64,000 nucleotides of DNA from Psychrosphaera ytuae (GTDB lineage Bacteria; Pseudomonadota; Gammaproteobacteria; Enterobacterales; Alteromonadaceae): contig NZ_CP072110.1 of the NCBI RefSeq assembly GCF_017638545.1, positions 496,001-560,000 of the forward strand, in the 5' to 3' direction. The notes beneath the pieces were generated by a model. That model made no database searches and was not told the DNA's origin. It worked only from the letters and a program-made list of their open reading frames with translations. The translations under genes and the position numbers were made by a program. This document shows positions 49,092-58,683 of the stretch, one piece after another (position 1 is the first letter of the stretch; each line of letters opens with the position of its first letter).

Positions 49092-50618
49092 TTATTTCAC
49101 TTTAACGACAGGACGACCTGGTTTACTCCACTCTACGTGGTACATTTTGCCATCATTTTTATCGGCACGAGCAAAGGTATGCGCACCAAAAAAGTCGCGT
49201 TGGCCTTGCAGTAAATTAGCCGGTAATACTGCACTTCGGTACGAATCGTAATATGCCAAAGCCGAAGAAAATGCGCCAACTGGTATACCAATCAATGACG
49301 AATTAGCGATAGTACGGCGCCAATTGTTTTGGTACTTAGCAATTTGACCTGCAAAAAACGGATCGATTAATAAATTAGCCAGCTCTTCATCGCGCTCATA
49401 CGCATCAGCAATCGATTGAAGGAATACCGCTCGGATAATACAACCCGCGCGCCAAATCTTTGCAATACCTGCAAAATCAAGTACCCAACCATGTTCTTTT
49501 GCAGCCATACTCATTAATTGAAAACCCTGTGCATACGCACAAATTTTCGAGCAATATAGGGCATCGTGTAGTTGTTCTATGACTTCTTCTTTGGATAAAC
49601 CAAGATCTTTTAGCTCAGGTCCCGCTAATACTTTGGAGGCCGCGACGCGGTTGTCTTTTTGAGTCGATAAGGCACGAGCGTATACGGCAGATGTAATCGT
49701 TGGCGATGGAGCGCCTACTTGTAAACTGCTAACCGCCGTCCACAAACCTGTGCCCTTTTGGCCCGCTTTATCAAGAATTATGTCGACCAGAGGCTGGTTT
49801 GTCTCTTCATCGATGTGCTCCAAAACTTCAGCACTTATCTCAATTAGATAACTGTTTAGTTCACCCTCATTCCACTTACGGAATATCGCTGCGATTTCTT
49901 TTGGCTCCATTTTCAAGCCAGTGCGCATGATATTGTATGCTTCACAAATCAATTGCATGTCCGCGTATTCGATACCGTTATGGACCATTTTTACGTAATG
50001 ACCAGAACCTGTTTCACCGATGTAAGTCGCACACGGTTCGCCTTCAGTAACTGGGTTACCTGGTTCGTGACGTTCAATAGGTTTACCCGTGTCAGGGTCT
50101 ACTTTAGCAGCAATGGCTTTAAAAATAGGTTCGATACGAGTCCATGCGTAACGATCGCCACTTGGCATTAATGACGCACCAAAACGTGCACCAACTTCAC
50201 CACCAGACACAGCCGTAGAAAAGAACAAGAAACGCCCTTCATAACGAGCTTCACGCTCTACTGTGTCAGTCCATAAACTGTTTCCGGTATCAACAATAAT
50301 ATCGTCAGCTTGAATACCAGCATCCATTAGCTTGTGACAAACATCATCAACAGGTGCGCCAGCAGGAACAGAAAGAATAATTAAGTGGGGAGAGGTAAGT
50401 TTAGAGAGAAGTTCAGTGTAAGAGGTGCAAGGGAAAATTCGTTGGGGTCCGTCGTTTCGTTCGAGCTCGTCTTGCTCGATGGCGGCTTCTACTTTTTCAG
50501 TATCTAAATCAAAAGCAGCGATTTTATATCCATTATCCGCTAAGTTTAGGGCCAAATTTTTACCCATAACTCCCAAACCGATAAACCCAATATCACACAA
50601 CGTTGTCTTGTCAGTCAT
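49092..50618 (-). CDS. gnd: 6-phosphogluconate dehydrogenase, decarboxylating
   Basis: A 508-residue cytosolic enzyme of the oxidative pentose phosphate pathway (6-phosphogluconate to ribulose-5-phosphate, CO2 and NADPH). The NADP fold begins GLGVMGKNLALNLAD (near 14-28). The substrate and catalytic segments are AVSGGEVGARFG, GSGHYVKMVHNGIEYADMQL (catalytic Lys) and KAGQKGTG. It is about 40 residues longer than E. coli Gnd (468), with extra residues around DTGKPIERHEPGNP (about 180) and at other loops. Next to glycogen genes, it offers the alternative exit from 6-phosphogluconate to the Edd/Eda route. Confidence 0.95.
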   Translation of the reverse strand: MTDKTTLCDIGFIGLGVMGKNLALNLADNGYKIAAFDLDTEKVEAAIEQDELERNDGPQRIFPCTSYTELLSKLTSPHLIILSVPAGAPVDDVCHKLMDAGIQADDIIVDTGNSLWTDTVEREARYEGRFLFFSTAVSGGEVGARFGASLMPSGDRYAWTRIEPIFKAIAAKVDPDTGKPIERHEPGNPVTEGEPCATYIGETGSGHYVKMVHNGIEYADMQLICEAYNIMRTGLKMEPKEIAAIFRKWNEGELNSYLIEISAEVLEHIDEETNQPLVDIILDKAGQKGTGLWTAVSSLQVGAPSPTITSAVYARALSTQKDNRVAASKVLAGPELKDLGLSKEEVIEQLHDALYCSKICAYAQGFQLMSMAAKEHGWVLDFAGIAKIWRAGCIIRAVFLQSIADAYERDEELANLLIDPFFAGQIAKYQNNWRRTIANSSLIGIPVGAFSSALAYYDSYRSAVLPANLLQGQRDFFGAHTFARADKNDGKMYHVEWSKPGRPVVKVK

Positions 50619-50743
50619 ATAAACTTCTCTTTTTAGAGTGAGCGTTTTACAAATTTTGGCGGATTATACAGAACCACTCGCCAACTTTATACTATAAGAA
50701 TCAAATAAATGTTGGCCCGCGCTTTTACTTTGTAATCCGACAT

Positions 50744-52795
50744 TTAGTGCAGAGACAACTTCCAAAGACTAATACTCTGTGGCTGTTGAATGTAAGTTGG
50801 CTCTGAATAAATCATTTCTTCAAATTGCCCTTCGACTTTTGTATCAAGTAATCTAACCCGACTTGAAGAAGTTGGTAAGACATACTGATGTGGACATTCA
50901 GATGCGTTAAGAATAAATAACAATTGGTACTCTCTGTCTTCATCTGCCACTAATAGACCTAGACATTGATTATCTGGGTCTTGCCAGTCGTCAACACTTT
51001 TTTCTTCTCCGTCTGGTCGAAGCCAAGCAACGTGGTGATGACGAGTATGATGTTCAAATCCATCATCGTGTAAAATACAATGCTGTAACACAGGGTGCGC
51101 TTTTCTGATCTCAATGAGCTTTTTAACAAATCGACTAAGTTGCACCTGCTCAGGCTCTAATTGCCAGTTTACCCAACTGACCTCATTGTCCTGACAGTAA
51201 GCATTGTTGTTACCCTGTTGCGTACGACCAAATTCGTCACCTGCCAACAAATGTGGAATGCCTTGCGACAAAAATAAGGTCGCCAGCATGTTACGCTTTT
51301 GTCGTTCTCTGATTTTTGTAATGTTCGGATCAGATGTAGGCCCCTCAACGCCATAATTGCGAGAATAATTTGCGCCGTGGCCGTCTCTGTTGTCCTCTAG
51401 GTTTGCTAAATTGTGTCTTTGCTCGTAACTGACCAAATCATGCAATGTATATCCATCGTGATACGCAACATAGTTAACAGAAGATATTTGACTGCGGCGG
51501 CCTTTTTTAAAGATATCTCTTGAGCCCAAAATCCGACTTGCCAACTCAGGAACTAAAGCGCGATCACCTCGCCAAAACTTTCTCACGCTGTCGCGATAGC
51601 GGTCATTACATTCAACCCAATTAGGCGGAAAGTTACCCAGTTGATATCCTTCAGGCCCAATATCCCAAGGTTCTGCAATTAGCTTGGCTTGACTGATAAC
51701 AGGATCTTGAGCCATTGCCCTCAGCAAGGTCGCACGATGGTTGAACCGTTCGCCATTACGTCCTAGCGTTGCCGCTAAATCAAAACGGAAACCGTCGACC
51801 TGCATTTCTTCTAGCCAATACCGCAACGAGTCCATGATCACCCTTAAACCGAAGTCGCTATCGGCATTAACCGTGTTGCCACAACCTGTGTAGTTGGCAT
51901 ACTCAAAGCTATAATCATCAGCGCCGCGTACATAAAACTCAGCTTCGACGAGACCTTTATAACTGAGTACAGGCCCGTCTTTACCGCCTTCAGCGGTATG
52001 ATTGTAAACAACATCTAAAATGACTTCGATGCCCGCTTTGTGTAGTTCTCTCACCATAGTTTTAAACTCAAAAACTGCGTCTTTGATGGCATACCTTGAG
52101 TCTGGTGCAAAAAAGCTGATCGGGTTGTAACCCCAGTAATTGACCAAACCTAGTTCTTGTAAACGTGGTTCTGACATAAAACTAAAAACAGGCATGAGTT
52201 GAACTGAAGTTACGCCCAAACTTTTTAGGTAATCAATACTAATAGGCTCAGCAAGACCTAGGTACGTGCCGCGTAGCTCTGCAGGTAGCTGCGACTGTAA
52301 CTGAGTAAAGCCTTTTACGTGCGTCTCATAGAGGATAGTTTCTGACTTGGCAATAGTTGGTTTGGTGGCCCCTTGCCAATCAAACGAAGCTTCGTTTAAC
52401 TTTGCTTTTGGTAAAAAAAACGGACTGTCGTCTTTGTATTTCACCGGATCCCAGATCAGACTGCGGTTTAAGTTTTTGGCATATGGGTCGAGCAACAACT
52501 TGTCGTTAATTACCGCACCTCGAAGTGGATCTTTTTGAATGGCTTGTATCGCATATAACCAAGTTGACTCAATGTTTGCCAGTCGAGCGTGGAAGACTTT
52601 TCCGGTCCGGTGTGAAATTTCAACTTTGTCGACGTATTCTTCGGTATCTGGCAAAAAGAAATGAACAAAAACCGTTTCTGCATCAGGAGCAACGATTGCA
52701 AAATTTAGAGTCTGCTCATCTAGTGACCAACGCATACCAAGTGGTTGTGCATCTCCGGCGTCTACTACCTCTGGTTTTAAAAGGTCTTGTTTCAT
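50744..52795 (-). CDS. glgX: Glycogen debranching enzyme GlgX (isoamylase type)
   Basis: A 683-residue GH13 enzyme that hydrolyses alpha-1,6 branches of phosphorylase-limited glycogen. An N-terminal CBM48-like domain (about 15-110) precedes the TIM barrel. GH13 motifs: DVVYNHTAEG (region I), GFRFDLAATLGR with the nucleophile Asp (II), AEPWDIG with the acid/base Glu (III), and NYVAYHDGYTLHD (IV). It follows glgB by 15 bases in the malQ-glgB-glgX set. Confidence 0.95.
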   Translation of the reverse strand: MKQDLLKPEVVDAGDAQPLGMRWSLDEQTLNFAIVAPDAETVFVHFFLPDTEEYVDKVEISHRTGKVFHARLANIESTWLYAIQAIQKDPLRGAVINDKLLLDPYAKNLNRSLIWDPVKYKDDSPFFLPKAKLNEASFDWQGATKPTIAKSETILYETHVKGFTQLQSQLPAELRGTYLGLAEPISIDYLKSLGVTSVQLMPVFSFMSEPRLQELGLVNYWGYNPISFFAPDSRYAIKDAVFEFKTMVRELHKAGIEVILDVVYNHTAEGGKDGPVLSYKGLVEAEFYVRGADDYSFEYANYTGCGNTVNADSDFGLRVIMDSLRYWLEEMQVDGFRFDLAATLGRNGERFNHRATLLRAMAQDPVISQAKLIAEPWDIGPEGYQLGNFPPNWVECNDRYRDSVRKFWRGDRALVPELASRILGSRDIFKKGRRSQISSVNYVAYHDGYTLHDLVSYEQRHNLANLEDNRDGHGANYSRNYGVEGPTSDPNITKIRERQKRNMLATLFLSQGIPHLLAGDEFGRTQQGNNNAYCQDNEVSWVNWQLEPEQVQLSRFVKKLIEIRKAHPVLQHCILHDDGFEHHTRHHHVAWLRPDGEEKSVDDWQDPDNQCLGLLVADEDREYQLLFILNASECPHQYVLPTSSSRVRLLDTKVEGQFEEMIYSEPTYIQQPQSISLWKLSLH

Positions 52796-52810
52796 TACGT
52801 CGATTCTATT

Positions 52811-55018
52811 TTATGCTGGTGAAGTTTGTGATTTAGGCACTAGCATCACAACGGCTAATGGTGGTAAGTCCATCACAATACTGTGTTTTTGGCCCTGCCA
52901 TTCAATGTTTTCGGTTTTAAATATACGGTTTTTCAGATAACCACTACCGCCAAATTCGGCATCATCAGAATTACACAAAATCTCATAATCTTCATGAATA
53001 CCTGCCCCTAGGCGATATCCATCGCGCGGAACGGGCGTGAAATTTGCCACAACTAATACTTCTTCACCATGTGCATCTCGACGGACAAATGCCAACACAC
53101 TTTGTTCAGAGTCACTGTGATCCAACCACTCGAATCCACGTTTGTCATGGTCTAATTGATACAAAGCCCGGTTAGACTTGTAAATGTGGTTAAGAGACTT
53201 ATACCAATGTTGAATACCTTGGTTTTTGGGGTTATCTAAGGCAAACCAAGATAATTCGGTGTTGTGATTCCATTCTTCCCATTGACCAAATTCACTGCCC
53301 ATAAAATTGAGTTTTTTACCTGGATGACTGAACATGTAACCTGCATATGCTCTTTGGTTAGCTGCTTGTTGCCATTCATCTCCCGGCATTTTACGTAACA
53401 TGGAACCCTTGCCATGTACCACTTCATCGTGGGATATCGGCAAAACAAAATGCTCATCGTAGTTATAGACCATTGAGAACGTTATGTCGTTATGGTGGTA
53501 TTTTCGATACATAGGGTCTTTGCTGATAAATACCAAAGAATCGTGCATCCAGCCCATGTTCCACTTGTAATCGAAACCTAAACCACCATCAAACGTCGGT
53601 TTAGACACACCAGGAAACGAAGTGGATTCTTCGGCTATGGTTAAACCATTTGGAAAGTGTTGATGAACTGCTTCGTTCATCCACTTTAGTAAACTGATCG
53701 CCTCATAATTGTGGTTACCCCCATCAACATTAGGGATCCACTCACCTTCATTCCTGGAATAGTCCAAATACAACATCGACGCCACCGCATCGACTCGAAT
53801 ACCATCGACATGAAATTTATCAAACCAATACAAAGCACTCGCGACCAAAAACTGGCGAACCGTGTCTTTGCCAAAGTCATAAATGCAAGAGTTCCAATCG
53901 GGATGCCAGCCCTTTCGCGGATCTTCATATTCATAAACATGAGTACCGTCAAATCGCGCCAAGCCATGAGCGTCTTCCGGAAAGTGGGCAGGAACCCAAT
54001 CCACAATAATACCAATCTCTGCTTGGTGACACGCATCGACAAACGCCTTGAAGTCATCGGGATTACCAAATCGAGAAGTAGGCGCAAACATGCCTGTGGG
54101 TTGATAACCCCATGAACCAGTAAATGGGTGTTCAGACACAGGTAATACTTCAATGTGGGTATAACCCATCTCTTTAACGTAAGGAATGAGTTGTTCTATT
54201 AATTCTTCATAGCTAAGAGGGACCATTTCGCCGTGTTCGGTTTGTTTCATTCGCCACGAACCCAAATGGACCTCATAAATATTCATTGGTTGCTGATGTG
54301 TATCAGCTTGCTTTTGTTGATGCCAGTCTTGGTCTTGCCATTTATAAACATTGTGGTCATAAACTACTGACGCAAACGAGGGGTACTGATCGTGATAAAA
54401 CCCAATTGGGTCGGCTTTGTGAGGCAAGACTTGGCCGTATTGGTCTTTTAACTCAAATTTGTATTTGGCGCCTGCAATTATGTTTGGTACCACAAGAACA
54501 AAATGACCACAGTCTGTTTTTTCCATTGGTAACCGACGGCCATCCCAATGATTAAACTCACCAATAAGGCTGCAAGATGAAGCATTTGGTGCAAACACTG
54601 CAAACCGAGTCGCGGCCGTCCCGTCCGCTAGCTCAATGAGTTGTGCGCCCAATTGACGGTAGGTGTTTCTTGGGTCGGAATGAACGTGGTGCACCGCATA
54701 AAAGGCCTCAGACTTATACTGATATGGGTCTGTTATTACGCTGACACCATCATGTGATTGAATACGAAGCCGATACGGAAACGCTTTTTTCCGACGCGGT
54801 AAAACAACCTCGAACAGCCCCGAATCGGTTTTCATCTCAAGTTCTGCAATGACTCTATTTCGCTTTGACTCCAGCAACTCAACTTTTACCGCATCTGGTT
54901 GCCATACTCTCAAAACAAAACCTTTACCATCTGGGTTTTCAAATAACCCAAGCTCCGCAAATGGCTTGGTTAACGTTGCCTGAGAGAGTTGAGTGGCTAG
55001 TTGATGATGAGAGAGCAT
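52811..55018 (-). CDS. glgB: 1,4-alpha-glucan branching enzyme
   Basis: A 735-residue GH13 enzyme that forms alpha-1,6 branches in glycogen. It has a tandem N-terminal CBM48 (LFAPNASSCSLIGEFNHWD near 141-159), then the TIM barrel with DWVPAHFP (I), GIRVDAVASMLYLDYSR with the nucleophile Asp (II), AEEST with the acid/base Glu (III) and PISHDEVVHGKGS (IV). Length matches E. coli GlgB (728). The ATG at 55018 has a GGAAG ribosome site and is preferred over 55078, which would add 20 atypical residues. Confidence 0.96.
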   Translation of the reverse strand: MLSHHQLATQLSQATLTKPFAELGLFENPDGKGFVLRVWQPDAVKVELLESKRNRVIAELEMKTDSGLFEVVLPRRKKAFPYRLRIQSHDGVSVITDPYQYKSEAFYAVHHVHSDPRNTYRQLGAQLIELADGTAATRFAVFAPNASSCSLIGEFNHWDGRRLPMEKTDCGHFVLVVPNIIAGAKYKFELKDQYGQVLPHKADPIGFYHDQYPSFASVVYDHNVYKWQDQDWHQQKQADTHQQPMNIYEVHLGSWRMKQTEHGEMVPLSYEELIEQLIPYVKEMGYTHIEVLPVSEHPFTGSWGYQPTGMFAPTSRFGNPDDFKAFVDACHQAEIGIIVDWVPAHFPEDAHGLARFDGTHVYEYEDPRKGWHPDWNSCIYDFGKDTVRQFLVASALYWFDKFHVDGIRVDAVASMLYLDYSRNEGEWIPNVDGGNHNYEAISLLKWMNEAVHQHFPNGLTIAEESTSFPGVSKPTFDGGLGFDYKWNMGWMHDSLVFISKDPMYRKYHHNDITFSMVYNYDEHFVLPISHDEVVHGKGSMLRKMPGDEWQQAANQRAYAGYMFSHPGKKLNFMGSEFGQWEEWNHNTELSWFALDNPKNQGIQHWYKSLNHIYKSNRALYQLDHDKRGFEWLDHSDSEQSVLAFVRRDAHGEEVLVVANFTPVPRDGYRLGAGIHEDYEILCNSDDAEFGGSGYLKNRIFKTENIEWQGQKHSIVMDLPPLAVVMLVPKSQTSPA

Positions 55019-55106
55019 GGTGCCGGGCTTCCTTGTTATATCACTAATGACTTGGATAGTTAAAACAGAAAACAGCACCCTAAGGTGCTGCTCATTTTAT
55101 TATAGA

Positions 55107-57314
55107 TTAGGCTGATTTACGTGCTTGTGTTAAATCATGCGTTAATTTATTGATTTCAGGTTTTTCGAAGATGTCCTCCAAATCCACTGACAATTTACGT
55201 CGCCAGTTAGGGTATTCTTCGCTCGTGCCTGGAATATTTACAGGCATATCCATTTGTAACCAATCTTCGATTTGCAAACTTAACAACGCCGAAGAACCTT
55301 TGGCCATGTGGATTTGCATACCGTAATTTAAGTCCTGAGTCATACCAACAAAATTTGCATCTCGACCAATGTGTTCGGGAATACTATTGTGGCCGTGTAA
55401 GCTATCTAGGATAGCTTGTTTCGACTTAACACGATCGGCATACAATGACTGCATAAGCTCTTCACCCTGATACAAACCAATTTCTTGACCTAATTCAAGA
55501 TCTTTACAATGCCAGTAACCAATTAAGGTCGGCATATCATGGGTTGTCAACGTTGCCATTGCTTGCTCTTTGTAGTGCATAGGCGAGTAATAGCCACCAT
55601 CTTCCGCTTGCTCAAAGAAGAACACTTTGTACGAGTGGATGCCATTTTCTTGCAATTTACCAACGATATCGTCAGGCACAGTACCTAAGTCTTCACCAAT
55701 AATCGAACACTCATTCAAGTGGCTTTCAAGTGCCAAAATAGCAAGTAAATCATCAACTGGGTAATAAACATAAGTGCCCGCTTTAGCGGACTCACCTTTT
55801 GGTACCCACCACAAACGAAGTAATGCCATCACATGGTCAATGCGCAATGCTCCGCATGCGTGCATGTTAGAACGGAACAAATCGATGATAGGCTGGTAAC
55901 CTTGTTGGTAAAGTTTTACTGGGTCCATCGGTGGCAACCCCCAGTTTTGACCAAGCGGACCTAACACATCAGGTGGCGCGCCCACTGACGCATCGGTGCA
56001 ATATAAGTCTTTGTTTGCCCAGATTTCAGTACTGCCTTCACTGACGCCTACTGCAAGGTCACGATAAGTGCCCATAGCCATACCTTTTGCTTGGCTAACT
56101 TCGTTGGCTTTTTCCAACTGGGTTAACGCCACAAATTGTAGATATGCATAAAAGTCTACTAACTCGGCATTGTCTTTAACAAATTGGCGCACCGCCTCTG
56201 AGTTGAAGTCTTTAAACTCGTCAGGCCACACCGGCCACCCCCAGTTATCACCAATATAGCGACCTTCCGATTTGAACTTGTCCTGAATCGCGTCAAAGGC
56301 AGCCAGTTGAGCTAGGCTGTCTCCGCCTTCTTCTTTGAACGCTTCAAACGCTTTGGCAAGCTCTGTTTGATTCGCGATTTCTTCACGAGCAAAGTACTCA
56401 TATAGCGGTTTGAGAGCACGTAATTTAAGGTCCATTACTGAGCCGTAATCTATGTGATCCGTTTCTCTCGCTGCAGTAAGTTGGGCTTGGAAATCATCTG
56501 AGTTGAATAGTTCTTGAGTAGCCTTATCAACACCAAAGCCAAGTACACTCTCTACATCGATATAAATCACGTTTAACCAACGACGAGAAGACGGACTGTA
56601 AGGACTACAGGCATCGCCATTGTTTGGATAAAGAGCATGGATAGGGTTTAGGCCAACAAAATCTGCACCGCGATCTGCTACTTTTTCTATCAAGGTAGCT
56701 AAGTCTGAAAAATCGCCTACGCCCCAGTTAGTCTTACTGCGAACACAATAAAGCTGAACGCTTGGGCCCCATAGCTTTTGGCCAGCAATAATTTCTTTTT
56801 GTTTAAAACAAGATTGGGGCGCAACGATCAAACGACCTTCGCCCAATGGTTCTTCTTGCCCTTCTTCTACAAGTGAAAGCTCGTAATAACCCATCTCTAA
56901 GTCAAAACTAACATCCAATGCGTATTGTTGAATTTCAATATCATTAACTTCAACACTGGCAATTAATTCGTGATCGATAGGCGTGACGTTTAATTTTTGA
57001 ATTACCGTACCTTGCTGCTTAACAACTAACGTTAACTCGTCATTTACAAAGTCGATAGGCAATTTAATCAAAAGTGGTTTAGCCTCACCAATTCGAACAA
57101 TATTTGCTGGTTCAATGACGGTTAACCACGCTGCGTTTGACTCTTCATTTACTTTTTCAATGAGAGCCGCCTCGTCGGTAACGGGATAACCCATCGCCGC
57201 TAAAATCTTTTCTTTAGACGCTTGGTCTATAATTGCTTGGTTGCCCCAAGCGTCAGTGTATTGAGACTCAATACCGCGTGCTTGAACTAACTGTTCGATT
57301 AGCGATTCGTTCAT
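55107..57314 (-). CDS. malQ: 4-alpha-glucanotransferase
   Basis: A 735-residue GH77 amylomaltase that transfers maltosyl or glucanyl units between malto-oligosaccharides. GH77 motifs include SPYSPSSRRWLNVIYID near 240-256, ALRIDHVMAL with the nucleophile Asp, IIGEDLGTVPDDI with the acid/base Glu, and LTTHDMPTLIGYW. An N-terminal beta-rich extension (about 1-170) is as in E. coli MalQ. It heads the malQ-glgB-glgX unit and is divergent from gapA, with 229 bases between that carry a HexR-type site. Confidence 0.95.
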   Translation of the reverse strand: MNESLIEQLVQARGIESQYTDAWGNQAIIDQASKEKILAAMGYPVTDEAALIEKVNEESNAAWLTVIEPANIVRIGEAKPLLIKLPIDFVNDELTLVVKQQGTVIQKLNVTPIDHELIASVEVNDIEIQQYALDVSFDLEMGYYELSLVEEGQEEPLGEGRLIVAPQSCFKQKEIIAGQKLWGPSVQLYCVRSKTNWGVGDFSDLATLIEKVADRGADFVGLNPIHALYPNNGDACSPYSPSSRRWLNVIYIDVESVLGFGVDKATQELFNSDDFQAQLTAARETDHIDYGSVMDLKLRALKPLYEYFAREEIANQTELAKAFEAFKEEGGDSLAQLAAFDAIQDKFKSEGRYIGDNWGWPVWPDEFKDFNSEAVRQFVKDNAELVDFYAYLQFVALTQLEKANEVSQAKGMAMGTYRDLAVGVSEGSTEIWANKDLYCTDASVGAPPDVLGPLGQNWGLPPMDPVKLYQQGYQPIIDLFRSNMHACGALRIDHVMALLRLWWVPKGESAKAGTYVYYPVDDLLAILALESHLNECSIIGEDLGTVPDDIVGKLQENGIHSYKVFFFEQAEDGGYYSPMHYKEQAMATLTTHDMPTLIGYWHCKDLELGQEIGLYQGEELMQSLYADRVKSKQAILDSLHGHNSIPEHIGRDANFVGMTQDLNYGMQIHMAKGSSALLSLQIEDWLQMDMPVNIPGTSEEYPNWRRKLSVDLEDIFEKPEINKLTHDLTQARKSA

Positions 57315-57492
57315 GATTATTCCTATGCATGGAAAATAAGGGCTAAGATTCGATAATTAATCAGAATTTATGGCCGCTAACTATAAAGGCCTTTGCTTTA
57401 TTTTGACTACTACATACGTTTGCAAAAAGTGCTTTATATAGAAATGACATCATATTGTCACGCTAAACCCCTTTACTTCATAGGAAAATAAA

Positions 57493-57507
57493 TGTAATTT
57501 TATTACA
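57493..57507. promoter_or_regulatory. HexR-type operator upstream of gapA
   Basis: TGTAATTTTATTACA, fitting exactly the TGTAATwwwATTACA motif known for the HexR repressor in Shewanella and related genera, which responds to KDPG. It is 36 bases upstream of the gapA ATG and also lies in the malQ upstream region. No other gene is present in 57315-57543. Confidence 0.75.
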
Positions 57508-57543
57508 CTTTTGAAATATCCATTCACTTAAATAGGATTTGAT

Positions 57544-58554
57544 ATGACTATTCGTGTTGCAATTAACGGTTTTGGCCGCATCGGCCGTAATATTCTTAGA
57601 GCTTTGTATGAATCAGAAAAGCAGTATGATTTAAAAATCGTAGCAATCAATGATTTAGGTGATGCTAGCATCAATGCCCACTTATTAAAGTACGATACCG
57701 CCCATGGCCGTTTTGCGGCTTCAGTTGAACACACTGACGACTCAATCACGGTAAACGGTGACGTAATCAAGGTTACTTCAGAGCGCAACCCTGCTGACTT
57801 ACCTTGGGCAGAAATGAATATTGATATCGTTTTCGAATGTACGGGTATCTTTGCAACTAAAGAAGCGGCAAGTGCGCATATTGAAGCCGGTGCCAAAAAA
57901 GTAATCATCTCAGCGCCTGGTAAAAACGTAGATGCAACGGTTGTATATGGTGTTAACCACGACGAGATCACTCCTGACATGACTGTGATTTCTAACGCTT
58001 CGTGCACCACAAACTGCTTAGCGCCAATGGCCAAGGTATTAAACGACAAGATTGGTATCGAGTCTGGTTTAATGAACACCATTCACGCTTACACTAACGA
58101 TCAGCGTTTAAGTGACGTATACCACACGGACCTGCGCCGAGCTCGTGCAGCAGCTATGTCTATGATCCCAACTAAGACGGGTGCAGCAGCAGCGGTTGGT
58201 CTCGTAGTTCCTGAATTAGCCGGTAAAGTGGATGGTCTTGCAGTTCGTGTTCCAACAATAAACGTTTCTTTAGTTGATTTAACGTTCATTGCTAAGCGTG
58301 ATACAACGGTAGAAGAAGTTAACCAAGTGATTCGCGACGCGGTTGCTCAAGGCGGGCCATTAGCCGAAGTATTGGCAGTTAACGATGAGCCACTGGTATC
58401 TATCGACTTTAATCACAACGCCTATTCTTCAAACTTTGACGCGACTGAAACACGCGTAACAGGTCGACTTGTTAAAGTAATGAGCTGGTACGATAACGAA
58501 TGGGGTTTCTCTAACCGTATGTTAGACAACGCAGTTTTATTAATGAAAGGTTAA
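57544..58554 (+). CDS. gapA: Glyceraldehyde-3-phosphate dehydrogenase, type I
   Basis: A 336-residue NAD-dependent glycolytic GAPDH in the cytoplasm. NAD fold NGFGRIGRNILRAL at 8-21; catalytic Cys in SNASCTTNCLAP near 150-161; HAYTNDQRLSD; TGAAAAVGLVVPEL; and the C-terminal SWYDNEWGFSNRM. Typical length. It has a HexR-type operator upstream and is followed by a terminator and the mutarotase gene. Confidence 0.97.
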   Translation: MTIRVAINGFGRIGRNILRALYESEKQYDLKIVAINDLGDASINAHLLKYDTAHGRFAASVEHTDDSITVNGDVIKVTSERNPADLPWAEMNIDIVFECTGIFATKEAASAHIEAGAKKVIISAPGKNVDATVVYGVNHDEITPDMTVISNASCTTNCLAPMAKVLNDKIGIESGLMNTIHAYTNDQRLSDVYHTDLRRARAAAMSMIPTKTGAAAAVGLVVPELAGKVDGLAVRVPTINVSLVDLTFIAKRDTTVEEVNQVIRDAVAQGGPLAEVLAVNDEPLVSIDFNHNAYSSNFDATETRVTGRLVKVMSWYDNEWGFSNRMLDNAVLLMKG

Positions 58555-58587
58555 TAAAATAAGCGGCAAAGTACGCTATATTATAAG

Positions 58588-58614
58588 AGGTGAGCATAGC
58601 GCTCACCTTTTTTT
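58588..58614 (+). terminator. Intrinsic terminator after gapA
   Basis: An 8-bp stem AGGTGAGC/GCTCACCT with a five-base loop, followed by eight T; separates gapA from the mutarotase gene. Confidence 0.9.
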
Positions 58615-58683
58615 ATGGGTAAAAACTGAACTGCTCGTTTTATTTTTTACCGGCCCAGCTTTTATTTGAGATGTGTTGCGACA

